48,357 bases of DNA. Origin: Hyphomicrobiales bacterium. GTDB lineage: Bacteria; Pseudomonadota; Alphaproteobacteria; Rhizobiales; Rhizobiaceae. Position 1 is the first letter of the stretch, and each line of letters starts with the position of its first letter. The DNA lies in the NCBI GenBank assembly GCA_900472625.1, contig UCIT01000013.1, positions 1 through 48,357 of the forward strand. The letters are read 5' to 3'. Positions 28,058-37,514 of this stretch are shown here, in pieces. The notes under the pieces were generated by a model. That model did not search any database, was not told where the DNA came from, and saw nothing but the letters and a program-made list of their open reading frames with translations. Made by a program: the position numbers and the translations under genes.

Positions 28058-29593
28058 TCAGGCAAAGCTCTTGCGCTTGCGCGACACCGCATAGGTGTCC
28101 TCGACGGCGGGGACCGATTGCAGCACGCGCTTTGCCGGCAGGATGGCGATGACTTCGGTGCCTTCACGCAGCTTGGATTTGAGCAGGAACTGGCCATCGT
28201 GCTTGGCGAGGATCGCCTGGACGATCGGCAGGCCGAGGCCGGTGCCCTGTTCGGCGCTCTTGATGGCGATCGAGCCCTGACCGAAGGCGGAGAGCACGAC
28301 CGGGATTTCTTCCTCGGGAATGCCCGGGCCGTTGTCCTTGATCGATATGTACTGGCCGCCGCCGGCCGTCCAGCCGACCTTGACGTGAACTTCGCCGCCC
28401 TGCGGGGTGAATTTCACGGCGTTGGACAACAGGTTGAGGATGACCTGGCGCATCGATTTCTCGTCGGCCCAGACTGACGGCAGTTCCATCTCGAACTGCT
28501 GCGATATGGTGATGTTCTTGCCGCGGGCGCGCAGCTGCACCATGCCGATGCAATCCTCGGAGATGTCGAGGAGCGAGACGGCTTCCTCGTTCAGCTCGTA
28601 TTTCCCGGCCTCGATGCGCGACAGGTCGAGGATTTCGTTGATCAGGTTGAGCAGGTGCTGGCCGGAGCGATGGATGTCGCCGGTGTATTCCTTGTAGGTC
28701 GCGTTGTTGAGCGGGCCCATCACCTCGGCCGACATCACCTCGGAGAAGCCGAGGATCGCGTTGAGCGGGGTGCGAAGCTCGTGCGACATGGAGGCGAGGA
28801 AGCGCGATTTGGCGAGGTTGGCTTCTTCGGCGCGGCGGCGGGCCTCGTCGGACATCGACTTCGCGACTTCGAGTTCGGCGATCAGGTCGTCCTTCTCCGC
28901 CTGGTAGGAGAGGATCCGGAGGTTTTGCTGGAACAGTCGGTCGCTGATGTAGTGGAAGAAGATGACTGTGGTCGTCAGCGTTGCCGTGAGGCTGATTTCG
29001 AGGATTTCGCGGGAGAGGCCGGATTTGACGACCAGCGCAAGGACGACCGGCGAAAAGGTCGCGAGGACGCAGGCCGTCAACATATAGTTCCACATCGCCG
29101 TCAGCGACAAGGCGATCAGCAGGGTGGCCCCCTTGTAGAGGACGAGGTTCGACGGCGCACAGCCGGTGCAGTCCTGGATCGCGAAGTATGCCCAGCAGCA
29201 GCCGATGGCGAACTGGCCTGACAGCAGAAGCCGACGCCATTTGCGGGCGCGCGCCAGTGTCATCTCGTGCTTGCGGGCGCGGCGGGCCAGGAAGACATTG
29301 GCGGCGTGGGCCGTCAGCGTCAGGATCGCCCAGAGGAAAATCTGCGTGTTGCCGGTGAAATAAATGCCGAGAATGGCGATGATGATGACGAACAGCGGAA
29401 CGATGGACGCTCCCTGCAGCACGGCATTGATATAGAGGGAGAGCACGTCGCGATCGAAGGCGCCGCTTGGCGCATGGCTCGACTGAAGACGCTCACGCGT
29501 GACCCGCACAGCCTTGGAAACAGGCTTGTTGCGGTGACTACGTGATTTGTCGACGATATTCTTGTCGGTCGATGTGCTTACGCCGTTACTCAT
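28058..29593 (-). CDS. PdhS/DivJ/PleC-family sensor histidine kinase
   Basis: This 511-residue kinase has about six hydrophobic segments (residues 50-215) and a short coiled coil with DEARRRAEEANLAKS. The DHp domain has His271 in SMSHELRTPLNAILGFSEVM, then MGPLNNATYKEY, DIHRSGQHLLNLINEILDLS and RIEAGKYEL. This extended H-box is the fingerprint of kinases that act on DivK in the alphaproteobacterial CtrA cell-cycle pathway. The ATPase domain has NLLSNAVKFTP, DNGPGIP and GTGLGLPIV. Which paralogue (PdhS1, PdhS2, DivJ, PleC or CbrA) cannot be fixed here. The basic N-terminus of 45 residues precedes the first helix. Divergent from the nuclease gene. Confidence 0.88.
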   Translation of the reverse strand: MSNGVSTSTDKNIVDKSRSHRNKPVSKAVRVTRERLQSSHAPSGAFDRDVLSLYINAVLQGASIVPLFVIIIAILGIYFTGNTQIFLWAILTLTAHAANVFLARRARKHEMTLARARKWRRLLLSGQFAIGCCWAYFAIQDCTGCAPSNLVLYKGATLLIALSLTAMWNYMLTACVLATFSPVVLALVVKSGLSREILEISLTATLTTTVIFFHYISDRLFQQNLRILSYQAEKDDLIAELEVAKSMSDEARRRAEEANLAKSRFLASMSHELRTPLNAILGFSEVMSAEVMGPLNNATYKEYTGDIHRSGQHLLNLINEILDLSRIEAGKYELNEEAVSLLDISEDCIGMVQLRARGKNITISQQFEMELPSVWADEKSMRQVILNLLSNAVKFTPQGGEVHVKVGWTAGGGQYISIKDNGPGIPEEEIPVVLSAFGQGSIAIKSAEQGTGLGLPIVQAILAKHDGQFLLKSKLREGTEVIAILPAKRVLQSVPAVEDTYAVSRKRKSFA

Positions 29594-29698
29594 TGTACAC
29601 GTGACGCTTGAACTGCAGGTGCTTAAATCTTAGAGGCCAAATATTAAGAAGTTGTTTGCCAATTTTCCCAAGGCTTTGTTTTCGAAGGAGGCGAAACC

Positions 29699-30238
29699 GT
29701 GACGCGCGGGTTTCGGACGATTCGCGACGGGGTGGCGGCGTTCGCGTTGCTGGCGGCGATCTGGCTGATCGCGGCAAAGCTCAATGACGGCGCCGAGATT
29801 GCCCATTCCGGCCGGTTCCATGCCGCCGACGGCGACAGCCTCGCGATCGGCGACGAGCGGATGCGTCTGAAAGGCATCGATGCGCCGGAACTCAGCCAGA
29901 CATGCGAGCGCGGCGGCGCGCGATGGGGGTGCGGGCAGGAGGCGAAGCGGATGCTGCAGAGCATTGTTGCGGCGGCGGATACGCGCTGTGCCGGGACCGA
30001 GCGAGATCGGTTTCAGCGGTTGCTGGTGATTTGCCGTGCGCAGGGCGTCGATATCAACGGCACGATGGTGCGGCGGGGCATGGCGGTGTCCTACGGCGCC
30101 TATGCGGAGGAAGAGGCGCAGGCTCGCTCTTCCAAGGTTGGTCTGTGGGCCGGGACATTCGAGATGCCGCGGGTGTTTCGGGATCATCGGGGCGAGGGCG
30201 AGAATTCCAGCGGTCGTTCTGGGTTTTTGCAATGGTGA
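29699..30238 (+). CDS. Thermonuclease-like (SNase fold) protein
   Basis: This 179-residue protein has an N-terminal hydrophobic anchor or signal (VAAFALLAAIWLIAA) and one SNase-like domain. Catalytic positions match staphylococcal nuclease: the Arg in RMRLKGIDAPE with its Glu, and the Arg in DRFQRLLVIC. Extra Cys residues suggest a periplasmic disulfide. It should cut DNA or RNA outside the cytoplasm with calcium, if active. It starts with GTG preceded by AAGGAGG. Its last seven bases overlap the next gene. Confidence 0.85.
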   Translation: MTRGFRTIRDGVAAFALLAAIWLIAAKLNDGAEIAHSGRFHAADGDSLAIGDERMRLKGIDAPELSQTCERGGARWGCGQEAKRMLQSIVAAADTRCAGTERDRFQRLLVICRAQGVDINGTMVRRGMAVSYGAYAEEEAQARSSKVGLWAGTFEMPRVFRDHRGEGENSSGRSGFLQW

Positions 30239-30861
30239 CCGACGGGCTCGATGCCTTGCGCGAGGAGATCGCCGGTTGTCGGATCTGTCGCGACACGCCG
30301 CTTCGCGGCGATGCCTATCGCCTGCCGCACGAACCGCGCCCGGTGGCGGTTATCTCGACGACGGCGCGGGTGCTGATCGCGGGGCAGGCGCCGGGTCTCA
30401 GGGTGCACGAGAGTGGCGTGCCGTTCAACGACCCCTCGGGCGACCGGTTGCGGGACTGGCTCGATGTCGACCGCGAGACTTTCTACGACCGCGACCGCTT
30501 CGCGATCGTGCCGATGGGGTTCTGCTTTCCGGGCTATGACGCCAAGGGTAGCGATCTGCCGCCGCGCCGGGAATGCGCGCCGCAGTGGCGCGAGCGGGTG
30601 CTTGCGGCGATGCCGCAGATCGAGCTGGTGCTTGCCATCGGACAATATGCGCAGGCCTGGCATCTGGGCGGGCAGCGGCGGGAAAACACGACGGAAACGG
30701 TGCGTGCGTGGCAGTCGATCCTCTTTGCCAACCGGCCACCGGCGGTCTTGCCGCTGCCACATCCGAGTTGGCGCAACTCGGGATGGATCAAACGAAACCC
30801 GTGGTTCGAGCGCGAGCTGTTGCCAACGCTGCGTCAACGGATCAATATGCTTGTGAACTGA
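30232..30861 (+). CDS. Uracil-DNA glycosylase superfamily protein
   Basis: This 209-residue protein has the superfamily motif 1 VLIAGQAPGLRVHESG, then FNDPSGDRLRDWL, and motif 2 LPLPHPSWRNSGW. The Cys pair CRICRD near the start is less than the four Cys of family 4/5 enzymes, so an iron-sulfur cluster is doubtful. The group is often annotated 'uracil-DNA glycosylase family' without proven activity. It begins at an ATG inside the end of the thermonuclease gene (ATGGTGA), implying coupled translation. The longer frame to 29902 only overlaps that gene. Confidence 0.83.
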   Translation: MVTDGLDALREEIAGCRICRDTPLRGDAYRLPHEPRPVAVISTTARVLIAGQAPGLRVHESGVPFNDPSGDRLRDWLDVDRETFYDRDRFAIVPMGFCFPGYDAKGSDLPPRRECAPQWRERVLAAMPQIELVLAIGQYAQAWHLGGQRRENTTETVRAWQSILFANRPPAVLPLPHPSWRNSGWIKRNPWFERELLPTLRQRINMLVN

Positions 30862-30928
30862 AACAAATTTCTTTCAAGCGACCGGAATCGCGCTATAGAT
30901 AGAAAATAATTCGTAGAGGTTGGGGTAT

Positions 30929-31417
30929 ATGGACCGTCTTGATCGTAAAATTCTGCGGCTTCTGCAGGAAGATTCAACTTTGGCGGTTGCCGACCTGGCC
31001 AAGAAGGTCGGCCTTTCCACGACGCCGTGCTGGCGTCGTATCCAGAAAATGGAAGAGGACGGCGTTATCAAGCGCCGTGTCGCCATCCTGGATCCGGAGA
31101 AGGTAAACACCAAAGTCACGGTGTTCGTGTCGATCCGCACGGCCACGCATTCGATCGAATGGCTTCGGCGGTTCTCGGAAGTCGTGGCGGAATTTCCAGA
31201 GGTTGTCGAGTTCTACCGCATGAGCGGCGACGTCGATTATCTCTTGCGCGTGGTGGTGCCAGACATTGCGGCCTATGACGCCTTCTACAAGCGGATGATC
31301 GCCAAGATCGAAATCCGCGACGTCTCTTCGGCCTTCGCGATGGAGCAGATCAAGTATTCGACGCAGCTGCCGCTCGATTACATGATCCTCGACAGCTCGA
31401 AGTCGAACGAAGACTGA
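30929..31417 (+). CDS. Lrp/AsnC-family transcription regulator
   Basis: This 162-residue regulator has an N-terminal helix-turn-helix (LDRKILRLLQEDSTLAVADLA, then STTPCWRRIQKMEEDGVI). A C-terminal RAM/AsnC ligand domain follows, with YRMSGDVDYLLRVVVPDI, typical of amino-acid-responsive octamers. The ATG follows GAGGT by about nine bases. A possible promoter with CTATAG near 30892 lies in the AT-rich gap. The regulated genes are unknown. It ends two bases from the stop of the convergent AlkD-like gene. Confidence 0.9.
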   Translation: MDRLDRKILRLLQEDSTLAVADLAKKVGLSTTPCWRRIQKMEEDGVIKRRVAILDPEKVNTKVTVFVSIRTATHSIEWLRRFSEVVAEFPEVVEFYRMSGDVDYLLRVVVPDIAAYDAFYKRMIAKIEIRDVSSAFAMEQIKYSTQLPLDYMILDSSKSNED

Positions 31418-31419
31418 GT

Positions 31420-32106
31420 TCAGCCTTTCAGACGGGCGAGGATATTCTCGCTCGTCAGTTCCTTTACCGCATCCTTGCCGATCCAGCGCGCCGTCTTGTC
31501 GTCGCTCGCCGCCATTTCGCGTGCAAGTGCCAGCGCCGGGTCGTGACAGGTTCGGCTGCGCTTGCCGATATTGCGGAGCGCCCAGTTGACAGCCTTGCGG
31601 ACGAAGTTGCGCGGGTCGGTGGCGTAGGCCGCGATCAGCGGCAGGAAGACGAGCAGCGTCTCGTCCGGTTCTTTCTTCAGGTGAACGGCGGCGCTGGCAA
31701 TCATCGCGAAGGCGGTGCGGCGGACGAATTCACGATCGTCCCTTGCAAAATCATTGATGAGTACGAGCAGGCGGGCCTCGACGAAGAGGTCGGCGGCGGT
31801 ATCGACGATCTCCCAGGAATTGAAGTCGTCCGCCCATCGTCGCGCCTCAGCCTCGGTCAATAGTTTTGGATCGGCGGTCCAGAGGGCCAGCAGCCGCGCC
31901 TCGCGAATATTGCTGTCCCACAGCAGACGGGCCCGCGCGTGGTTCTTCCTGGCCGCGCGGGCGATTGTCTGGAGATCGGGATTGGAGATGCCGAGCGCCG
32001 TGTCTGTGACGATGGCGAAGCGGCGCATAGCCGAAATCTTCTCCGCCGAGCGCAGCGTGCCGAGATGTGCGATCAAGTCATCTGCGCTGGAGGAGGGGCC
32101 GATCAT
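31420..32106 (-). CDS. AlkD-like DNA alkylation repair protein
   Basis: This 228-residue protein matches the HEAT-repeat-like DNA alkylation repair family. Landmarks are LWDSNIREARLLALW, WADDFNSWEIVDTAAD, EFVRRTAFAMIA and FVRKAVNWALRNIGKRS, with Trp and Asp residues where AlkD-type glycosylases keep their substrate-stacking and catalytic residues. It may excise 3-methyladenine or 7-methylguanine. Activity varies within the family. The start overlaps the dehydrogenase stop (ATGA), so it is co-translated with a metabolic enzyme. Confidence 0.85.
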   Translation of the reverse strand: MIGPSSSADDLIAHLGTLRSAEKISAMRRFAIVTDTALGISNPDLQTIARAARKNHARARLLWDSNIREARLLALWTADPKLLTEAEARRWADDFNSWEIVDTAADLFVEARLLVLINDFARDDREFVRRTAFAMIASAAVHLKKEPDETLLVFLPLIAAYATDPRNFVRKAVNWALRNIGKRSRTCHDPALALAREMAASDDKTARWIGKDAVKELTSENILARLKG

Positions 32107-32972
32107 TTTTCGAGGCGGGCGAGCAGCGAGGATGTGTCCCAGCGATTGCCGCCCATGGCCTGCACGTCGCCATAGAACTGGTCGACGAGGGCGGTGACGG
32201 GGAGTTTGGCGCCATTGCTGCGGGCCTCGTCGAGAACGATGCCGAGATCCTTGCGCATCCAGTCGATGGCGAAGCCGAAGTCGTACTTGCCTTCGTTCAT
32301 CGTCTTGTGGCGGTTTTCCATCTGCCAGGAACCGGCAGCCCCTTTGGAGATGACCTCGATGACTTTCTCGATGTCGAGGCCGGCTCGCTTGCCGAAATGG
32401 ATACCTTCGGCCAATCCCTGAACGAGACCGGCGATGCAGATCTGGTTGATCATCTTCGTCAGCTGGCCGGCGCCCGGCGCGCCCATCAGGCCGACCATGC
32501 GCGCGAAGGAATCGATGACCGGCTTTGCCATGTCGTAGTCGGCCTGATCGGCGCCGCACATGACGGTGAGAACGCCGTTCTCGGCACCGGCCTGTCCACC
32601 GGATACCGGCGCGTCGATGAAGCCGACGCCTTTCTCTTTCGCGGCGGCGTAGAGCTCGCGGGCGACGTCGGCGCTGGCCGTGGTGTTGTCGATGAGGATC
32701 GCGCCTGATTTCATCGTCTCCAGCACGCCACCCTTACCCGATGTCACCGAGCGGAGATCGTCGTCGTTGCCGACGCAGGTGAAGACGAAGTCGGCATCTC
32801 TGGCTGCTTCAGCCGGCGTCGGCGCTGCGGTGCCGCCGAATTTCTCGGCCCATGCGGCCGCCTTCGAGGCCGTGCGGTTATAGACCGTGACGTCATGGCC
32901 GCCTTTCACCTTCAGATGACCCGCCATGGGAAATCCCATAACGCCGAGACCGATGAACGCGACTTTTGCCAT
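32103..32972 (-). CDS. Beta-hydroxyacid dehydrogenase (3-hydroxyisobutyrate / tartronate-semialdehyde reductase type)
   Basis: This 289-residue NAD(P)-dependent enzyme has the Rossmann start VAFIGLGVMGFPMAGHL, the substrate-binding motif DAPVSGGQAGAENG, and the catalytic Lys in GAGQLTKMINQICIAG. It interconverts a 3-hydroxy acid and its semialdehyde. The exact substrate (3-hydroxyisobutyrate, glycerate or other) is not decided by these motifs. AAGGA precedes the chosen ATG at 32972, and the longer frame to 33023 has no site. Divergent from ssuA1. Confidence 0.88.
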   Translation of the reverse strand: MAKVAFIGLGVMGFPMAGHLKVKGGHDVTVYNRTASKAAAWAEKFGGTAAPTPAEAARDADFVFTCVGNDDDLRSVTSGKGGVLETMKSGAILIDNTTASADVARELYAAAKEKGVGFIDAPVSGGQAGAENGVLTVMCGADQADYDMAKPVIDSFARMVGLMGAPGAGQLTKMINQICIAGLVQGLAEGIHFGKRAGLDIEKVIEVISKGAAGSWQMENRHKTMNEGKYDFGFAIDWMRKDLGIVLDEARSNGAKLPVTALVDQFYGDVQAMGGNRWDTSSLLARLEK

Positions 32973-33136
32973 GTGCCTATCCTTTTCATGAATGCAGGCA
33001 TGAGGATTAGCCGAAACCGGCACGGGCGGAAAGCCGCCGATGCGGGTTGAACCGTTCGTCGTTGGAACAAAATTCCGTCCGGAGGCCGAAAATCGGTCAG
33101 GATAATTTCAAGGGCGCCGAAAATCACAATGGTTGT

Positions 33137-33149
33137 TGTCGATCTAATT
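33137..33149 (+). promoter_or_regulatory. Shared upstream motif of ssuA1
   Basis: TGTCGATCTAATT occurs here, 86-98 bp before the ssuA1 start, and again exactly at 34311-34323, 75-87 bp before ssuA2. Similar bases follow in both (ATG..AAT-TCAT). It may be a sulfur-starvation operator or the remnant of the gene duplication. Confidence 0.45.
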
Positions 33150-33234
33150 TATGGAATTCATCAGACTTCCCTCATCGCAATCGCGGCGCCTCCCGATAGA
33201 GGAGTGGGGCGCGCCTGATGAAAAGGGGAAGACC

Positions 33235-34200
33235 ATGATTTCACGCCGACAGACACTGGGGCTTTTGGGCGCCGCCGCCGCTACCGCCGTGCTGCCCGCC
33301 ATCAAGCCGGCGAGGGCGGCTGCCACCGAATTCCGGATCGGCTGGCAGAAGAACGGCGTGCTGGCGCTCGCCAAGCGCCGCGGCGCGCTGGAGAAGCGGC
33401 TGGCCGACAAGGGGATCACCGTCAGCTGGTCGGAATTCACGTCCGGCCCGCCGCTACTCGAAGCGCTCGGCGCCGGCGCGCTCGATTTCGGCGCGACGGG
33501 TGACGTGCCGCCGCTGTTTGCACAGGCGGCTGGTGGCCAACTCTATTATGTCGGTACCTATCGCGGCAGTGCCGCCGGCTCTGCCATCGTCGTCCGCAAG
33601 GATTCCGACATCAAGACGGTCGAGGATCTGAAGGGCAAAAAGGTCGCGTTCAAACGCGGCTCGAGCGCCCACAACGTCACCGTCAAGATTCTGCGCAAAT
33701 CCGGCCTGAAGATCGACGACGTCGAGGCGATCGATCTGTCGCCGCCCGACGCGGCTGCTGCCTTCAAGAACGGCAGCATCGATGCGTGGTCGATCTGGGA
33801 CCCTTATCTCGCCATCGTCGAGGCCGATCCGCAGACGCGCATCCTGTCGACAGCCGAGGGGATCGTTCCCTCCTACAGCTATTTCCTCGCCAATGCGGGT
33901 TTCACCGATGCCAATGGACCCGTGATCGTCGACGTCATCGACGAGCTTCGTACCGTCGGCCGCTCTGCGCAGGGCAAGCTTGACGACACGGTCAAGGAGC
34001 TGTCCGAAATCACCGGCGTGCCGGCAGACATAACACGCGTCGCCCTTACGCGTCCGGGCGCCGATCTCGGTGGCGTCTCCGTGATCACCGACGATGCTGC
34101 GGCCTATCAGCAGGCGCTGGCCGACGAGTTTTTCAGTCTCGGAATCGTACCGAAACAGCTGAAAACGGGCGATATCGTCTGGCGTCCGAAGGCGAGCTGA
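33235..34200 (+). CDS. ssuA: Sulfonate ABC transporter, periplasmic binding protein (copy 1)
   Basis: This 321-residue protein captures aliphatic sulfonates in the periplasm. A twin-arginine-like signal ([22 protein letters not shown]...ARA) is followed by the SsuA/TauA fold: [64 protein letters not shown] and DAWSIWDPYLA. AGGGGAAG precedes the ATG. It is first in the ssu cluster and closely resembles copy 2, about two-thirds identical by eye. Each may prefer a different sulfonate or sulfate ester. Confidence 0.92.
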   Translation: MISRRQTLGLLGAAAATAVLPAIKPARAAATEFRIGWQKNGVLALAKRRGALEKRLADKGITVSWSEFTSGPPLLEALGAGALDFGATGDVPPLFAQAAGGQLYYVGTYRGSAAGSAIVVRKDSDIKTVEDLKGKKVAFKRGSSAHNVTVKILRKSGLKIDDVEAIDLSPPDAAAAFKNGSIDAWSIWDPYLAIVEADPQTRILSTAEGIVPSYSYFLANAGFTDANGPVIVDVIDELRTVGRSAQGKLDDTVKELSEITGVPADITRVALTRPGADLGGVSVITDDAAAYQQALADEFFSLGIVPKQLKTGDIVWRPKAS

Positions 34201-34310
34201 CAGCGCTGATTAAAAAAGCGGCTTTCTCGATCTGCGGCATGGGCTGGTGGCCTGTGCCGCGGAACAGGCAAAATTATTCTCCAAATCCCGCCTCATATGA
34301 AATCGTAGAA

Positions 34311-34323
34311 TGTCGATCTAATT
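34311..34323 (+). promoter_or_regulatory. Shared upstream motif of ssuA2
   Basis: This is an exact second copy of TGTCGATCTAATT (first at 33137-33149), in the 197-bp gap between the two ssuA genes. The gap itself suggests that ssuA2 has its own promoter. Confidence 0.45.
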
Positions 34324-34397
34324 GGTAGGCTATGAAATCATTGCCTCCTTGAAGACACGCAGCGCCCGGGAGCGCGGTCATGAGGAGAGTGGCATCC

Positions 34398-35360
34398 ATG
34401 TTCACCCGCAGACAGACATTCGGCCTTTTGGGCGCCGCCGCAGCCACCACAGTGCTGACGCAGGTCTGTCCGGCGCTGGCGACCGACGTGACCTTGCGGA
34501 TCGGTTGGCAGAAGTTCGGCGTGCTGGCATTGGCGCGGCGCACCGGGGCACTGGAGAAGCGACTGGCGGCAAAGGGCGTCACCGTCGAGTGGAATGAATT
34601 CACCTCAGGGCCACCGCTGCTTGAAGCTGTCGGCGCCGACGCGCTCGACTTCGGCGTGACTGGCGACGTCCCTCCGCTCTTTGCGCAAGCCGCGGGCGGC
34701 AACCTTCTTTATGTCGGTGCGTATCGCGGTCCGGCAGCGTTTCACGGGCTGCTGGTCCACAAGGATTCGCCGATCCAGACGATCGAGGACCTGAAGGGCA
34801 AGAAGGTCGCATACAAGCGCGGATCGAGCGCTCATAATTTTGCGCTGAAGGTGCTCGCCAAGGCTGGCCTGCAGTTGTCCGACATCACCGAGATCGACCT
34901 GCCACCGCCCGATGCCGGTGCCGCCTTCAAGAATGGCGCAATCGATGCCTGGGCGATCTGGGACCCGTTCTTCGCCGTCGCCGAGGCTGATCCACAAACC
35001 CGCGTCGTCATCACCTCGGACGGCCTGCTCGACAATTGGGGCTATTTCCTCGGCAACGGCACGTTCACCAAGAACCATCCCGATATCATCGCCGATGTGA
35101 TCGACGAACTTGCCAAGGTGGGCGCCGCCGCGCAGGCGGATCTTGACGGCACCGTCAAGACGCTGGCTGGCATCACCGGCGTTCCCGAAAACATCACCCG
35201 CGTGACGCTGACGCGCAGCCAGGCCGATCTCGGCAAGGTCTCGCTCGTTCCCGACGCGGCGCTCACATACCAGCAGGCGCTGGCCGACGACTTCTTCAAG
35301 CTCCGCGTCGTGCCGAAGCAGCTGACCGTCAGCGATATCGTCTGGCATCCCGCAAGCTGA
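34398..35360 (+). CDS. ssuA: Sulfonate ABC transporter, periplasmic binding protein (copy 2)
   Basis: This 320-residue paralogue of the preceding gene has signal [18 protein letters not shown]...ALA and the same core motifs: [58 protein letters not shown] and [11 protein letters not shown]. Differences cluster after YVGAYRG ([10 protein letters not shown] instead of SAAGSAIVVR) and near [14 protein letters not shown], probably at the ligand pocket. ATG 34398 was chosen because it aligns with copy 1. ATG 34380 would add six residues. It lies 28 bp before ssuD. Confidence 0.92.
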   Translation: MFTRRQTFGLLGAAAATTVLTQVCPALATDVTLRIGWQKFGVLALARRTGALEKRLAAKGVTVEWNEFTSGPPLLEAVGADALDFGVTGDVPPLFAQAAGGNLLYVGAYRGPAAFHGLLVHKDSPIQTIEDLKGKKVAYKRGSSAHNFALKVLAKAGLQLSDITEIDLPPPDAGAAFKNGAIDAWAIWDPFFAVAEADPQTRVVITSDGLLDNWGYFLGNGTFTKNHPDIIADVIDELAKVGAAAQADLDGTVKTLAGITGVPENITRVTLTRSQADLGKVSLVPDAALTYQQALADDFFKLRVVPKQLTVSDIVWHPAS

Positions 35361-35388
35361 CCCCAATTCGGACAGGAGGATCATTTCC

Positions 35389-36564
35389 ATGAGCACCACG
35401 CACGATCCCATCAATTTTCTCTGGTTCATCCCGACCTCGGGCGATGGCGCCTATCTCGGCTCCAACGAGCTGAACCGGGCGCCTGAATTCGGCTATCTCA
35501 CACAGATCGCCCAGGCAGCCGACCGGCTCGGCTATTCCGGCGTGCTGCTGCCGACGGGCGTCTCCTGCGAGGAATCCTTCGTGACGGCGGCGGCGCTGGC
35601 CACCAAGACGGAGAAGCTGCAGTTTCTCGTCGCCATTCGCCCCGGCACCGCGTCGCCGGCTTACTATGCCCGCCTGGCGACCACGCTCGACCGGATTTCG
35701 AATGGCCGCCTGCTGCTCAACATCGTCGTCGGCGGCAGCCCGGGCGAGCTTGCCGGCGACGGCATCAATCTGGCGCATGACGAGCGTTATGCGCATGCCG
35801 ACGAGTTCTTCACGGTGTTCGAGGAACTGCTGGAAAAGGGTGTGGCCAGCTACGACGGCAAGTATATCAAGGCGACCAATGCCCGCCTCGGCTTCCCCTC
35901 GGTACAGACGCCGCGGCCGCCACTTTATTTCGGTGGTTCGTCGGATGCGGGGATTGATTTCTCGGTCGGGCGCGTCGACAAGTATCTGACTTGGGGCGAG
36001 CCACCGGCACAGGTGGCCGAAAAGGTGCAGAAGGTGCGGGCTGCCGCGGCCGGCAAGGGCCGCGATGTCAGCTTCGGCATCCGTCTGCACTTCATCGTGC
36101 GCGAGACCGACGAAGAGGCATGGGAGGCCGCGGACCGGCTGATCTCCAAACTCGATGACGAGACGATCCGCGAAGCGCAGGAACGCTTCGTCAAGGAGAG
36201 CGATTCTGTCGGCCAGCAGCGGATGGCGGCGCTGCATGGCGGTCGTCGCGACAATCTCGAAGTATCGCCTAATCTCTGGGCCGGCGTCGGTCTGGTGCGT
36301 GCCGGAGCCGGCACCGCGCTGGTCGGTTCGCCGAAGACGGTGGCCGCACGGCTGCGCGAATATCAGGATGTCGGCATCGATACGGTGATCGGCTCCGGCT
36401 ATCCGCATCTGGAGGAGGCCTATCGCGTCGCCGAACTGCTGTTTCCTGAACTTGGGATCACCCGCGAAGAGCAGCGCCATGGTTTCCAGAGCGATTTCGG
36501 CAAGCGCCAGGTGTTCGGTGGCGGCAGCCATGGCGGCAACCTGAAAGTGGTTTCCGGGTCCTGA
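35389..36564 (+). CDS. ssuD: FMNH2-dependent alkanesulfonate monooxygenase
   Basis: SsuD uses reduced FMN and oxygen to split alkanesulfonates into aldehyde and sulfite in the cytoplasm. The 391-residue protein is full length for this luciferase-like family. It has [28 protein letters not shown] with Cys60 matching the active-site Cys54 of E. coli, [34 protein letters not shown] and [19 protein letters not shown] precedes the ATG. It depends on a separate NAD(P)H:FMN reductase, which is not encoded in this window. Confidence 0.95.
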   Translation: MSTTHDPINFLWFIPTSGDGAYLGSNELNRAPEFGYLTQIAQAADRLGYSGVLLPTGVSCEESFVTAAALATKTEKLQFLVAIRPGTASPAYYARLATTLDRISNGRLLLNIVVGGSPGELAGDGINLAHDERYAHADEFFTVFEELLEKGVASYDGKYIKATNARLGFPSVQTPRPPLYFGGSSDAGIDFSVGRVDKYLTWGEPPAQVAEKVQKVRAAAAGKGRDVSFGIRLHFIVRETDEEAWEAADRLISKLDDETIREAQERFVKESDSVGQQRMAALHGGRRDNLEVSPNLWAGVGLVRAGAGTALVGSPKTVAARLREYQDVGIDTVIGSGYPHLEEAYRVAELLFPELGITREEQRHGFQSDFGKRQVFGGGSHGGNLKVVSGS

Positions 36565-36667
36565 TCGACAACGCTACGCCGCTCAGCGGAGCTGTGCGGC
36601 GTCATAGGCGGTGCTTGCCTGCGGTTTCCGGAACCCGGGCTAAGGCAATAAAATCGAGGAAGAATTG

Positions 36668-37504
36668 ATGTCGACATTCGATACGCCGATCGGCCGGGCG
36701 CTGACAGAACGCAAGACCGTCAAGGCTGGCTTTCGCCTGTCCCGGCCGGCGCGGGCGACGTTGCTCCCCTATCTGGTGCCGGTCGCCATCATCGCTTTCT
36801 GGCAGCTTGGCTGTTCCGTCGGCTGGATTTCCTCGCGCATCATGCCGTCGCCGGCAGATGTGGCGCGCGCTTTCTGGTCGACGACGCTGACCGGCCAGCT
36901 GCCGCACGACATCCTGGTCAGCGCGGCGCGGGCTTTCGGCGGGCTGCTGGTTGGCGGGTCGATCGGCTTCCTGCTCGGGATCGCCAACGGCGTTTCCAAG
37001 GTTTCCGAACAACTCACCGACACGACGCTGCAGATGTTGCGCACCATCCCGCATCTGGCGATGATCCCGCTGGTCATCCTGTGGTTCGGGATCGGCGAGG
37101 AATCGAAGCTGTTCCTGACATCTCTCGGCGTGCTGTTTCCCGTTTATCTCAATACCTATCACGGCGTCCGCAACGTCGACCGCGACCTGATCGAGATGGG
37201 CCGCGTCTACGGCATGGGCAGTTGGACGCTGTTTCGCAAGGTGATCTTTCCCGGTGCCCTGCCGTCGATCTTCGTCGGGCTCCGCTATGCGCTCGGCATC
37301 ATGTGGCTGACGCTGATCGTGTCGGAATCGATCGCCGCCTCGTCGGGGATCGGGCACATGGCCAACAATGCCCGCGAGTTCATGATGACCGACGTGGTGG
37401 TGCTGGCGCTGGTGATCTACGCGCTTCTCGGCAAGCTGGCCGACGTCGTGGCCCGCGCGCTCGAACGCCGGGCGCTCCGGTGGAACCCGGTTTACCAGAA
37501 GTAG
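36668..37504 (+). CDS. ssuC: Sulfonate ABC transporter, permease
   Basis: This 278-residue inner-membrane permease of the BPD type has about six segments. It contains the loop contacting the ATPase, [31 protein letters not shown] (EAA motif, residues about 175-200), and [17 protein letters not shown] and [18 protein letters not shown], characteristic of SsuC/TauC. GAGGAAG precedes the ATG, while an adjacent TTG is less likely. It is separated from ssuD by 103 bp containing a weak hairpin (ACGCCGC/GCGGCGT). Confidence 0.94.
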   Translation: MSTFDTPIGRALTERKTVKAGFRLSRPARATLLPYLVPVAIIAFWQLGCSVGWISSRIMPSPADVARAFWSTTLTGQLPHDILVSAARAFGGLLVGGSIGFLLGIANGVSKVSEQLTDTTLQMLRTIPHLAMIPLVILWFGIGEESKLFLTSLGVLFPVYLNTYHGVRNVDRDLIEMGRVYGMGSWTLFRKVIFPGALPSIFVGLRYALGIMWLTLIVSESIAASSGIGHMANNAREFMMTDVVVLALVIYALLGKLADVVARALERRALRWNPVYQK

Positions 37505-37514
37505 GAGAGACGCC

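Noticed and set aside
29594..29698. CtrA site before the PdhS-like kinase
   Set aside because: Two TTAA sequences occur but their spacing is not the seven bases of the CtrA motif.
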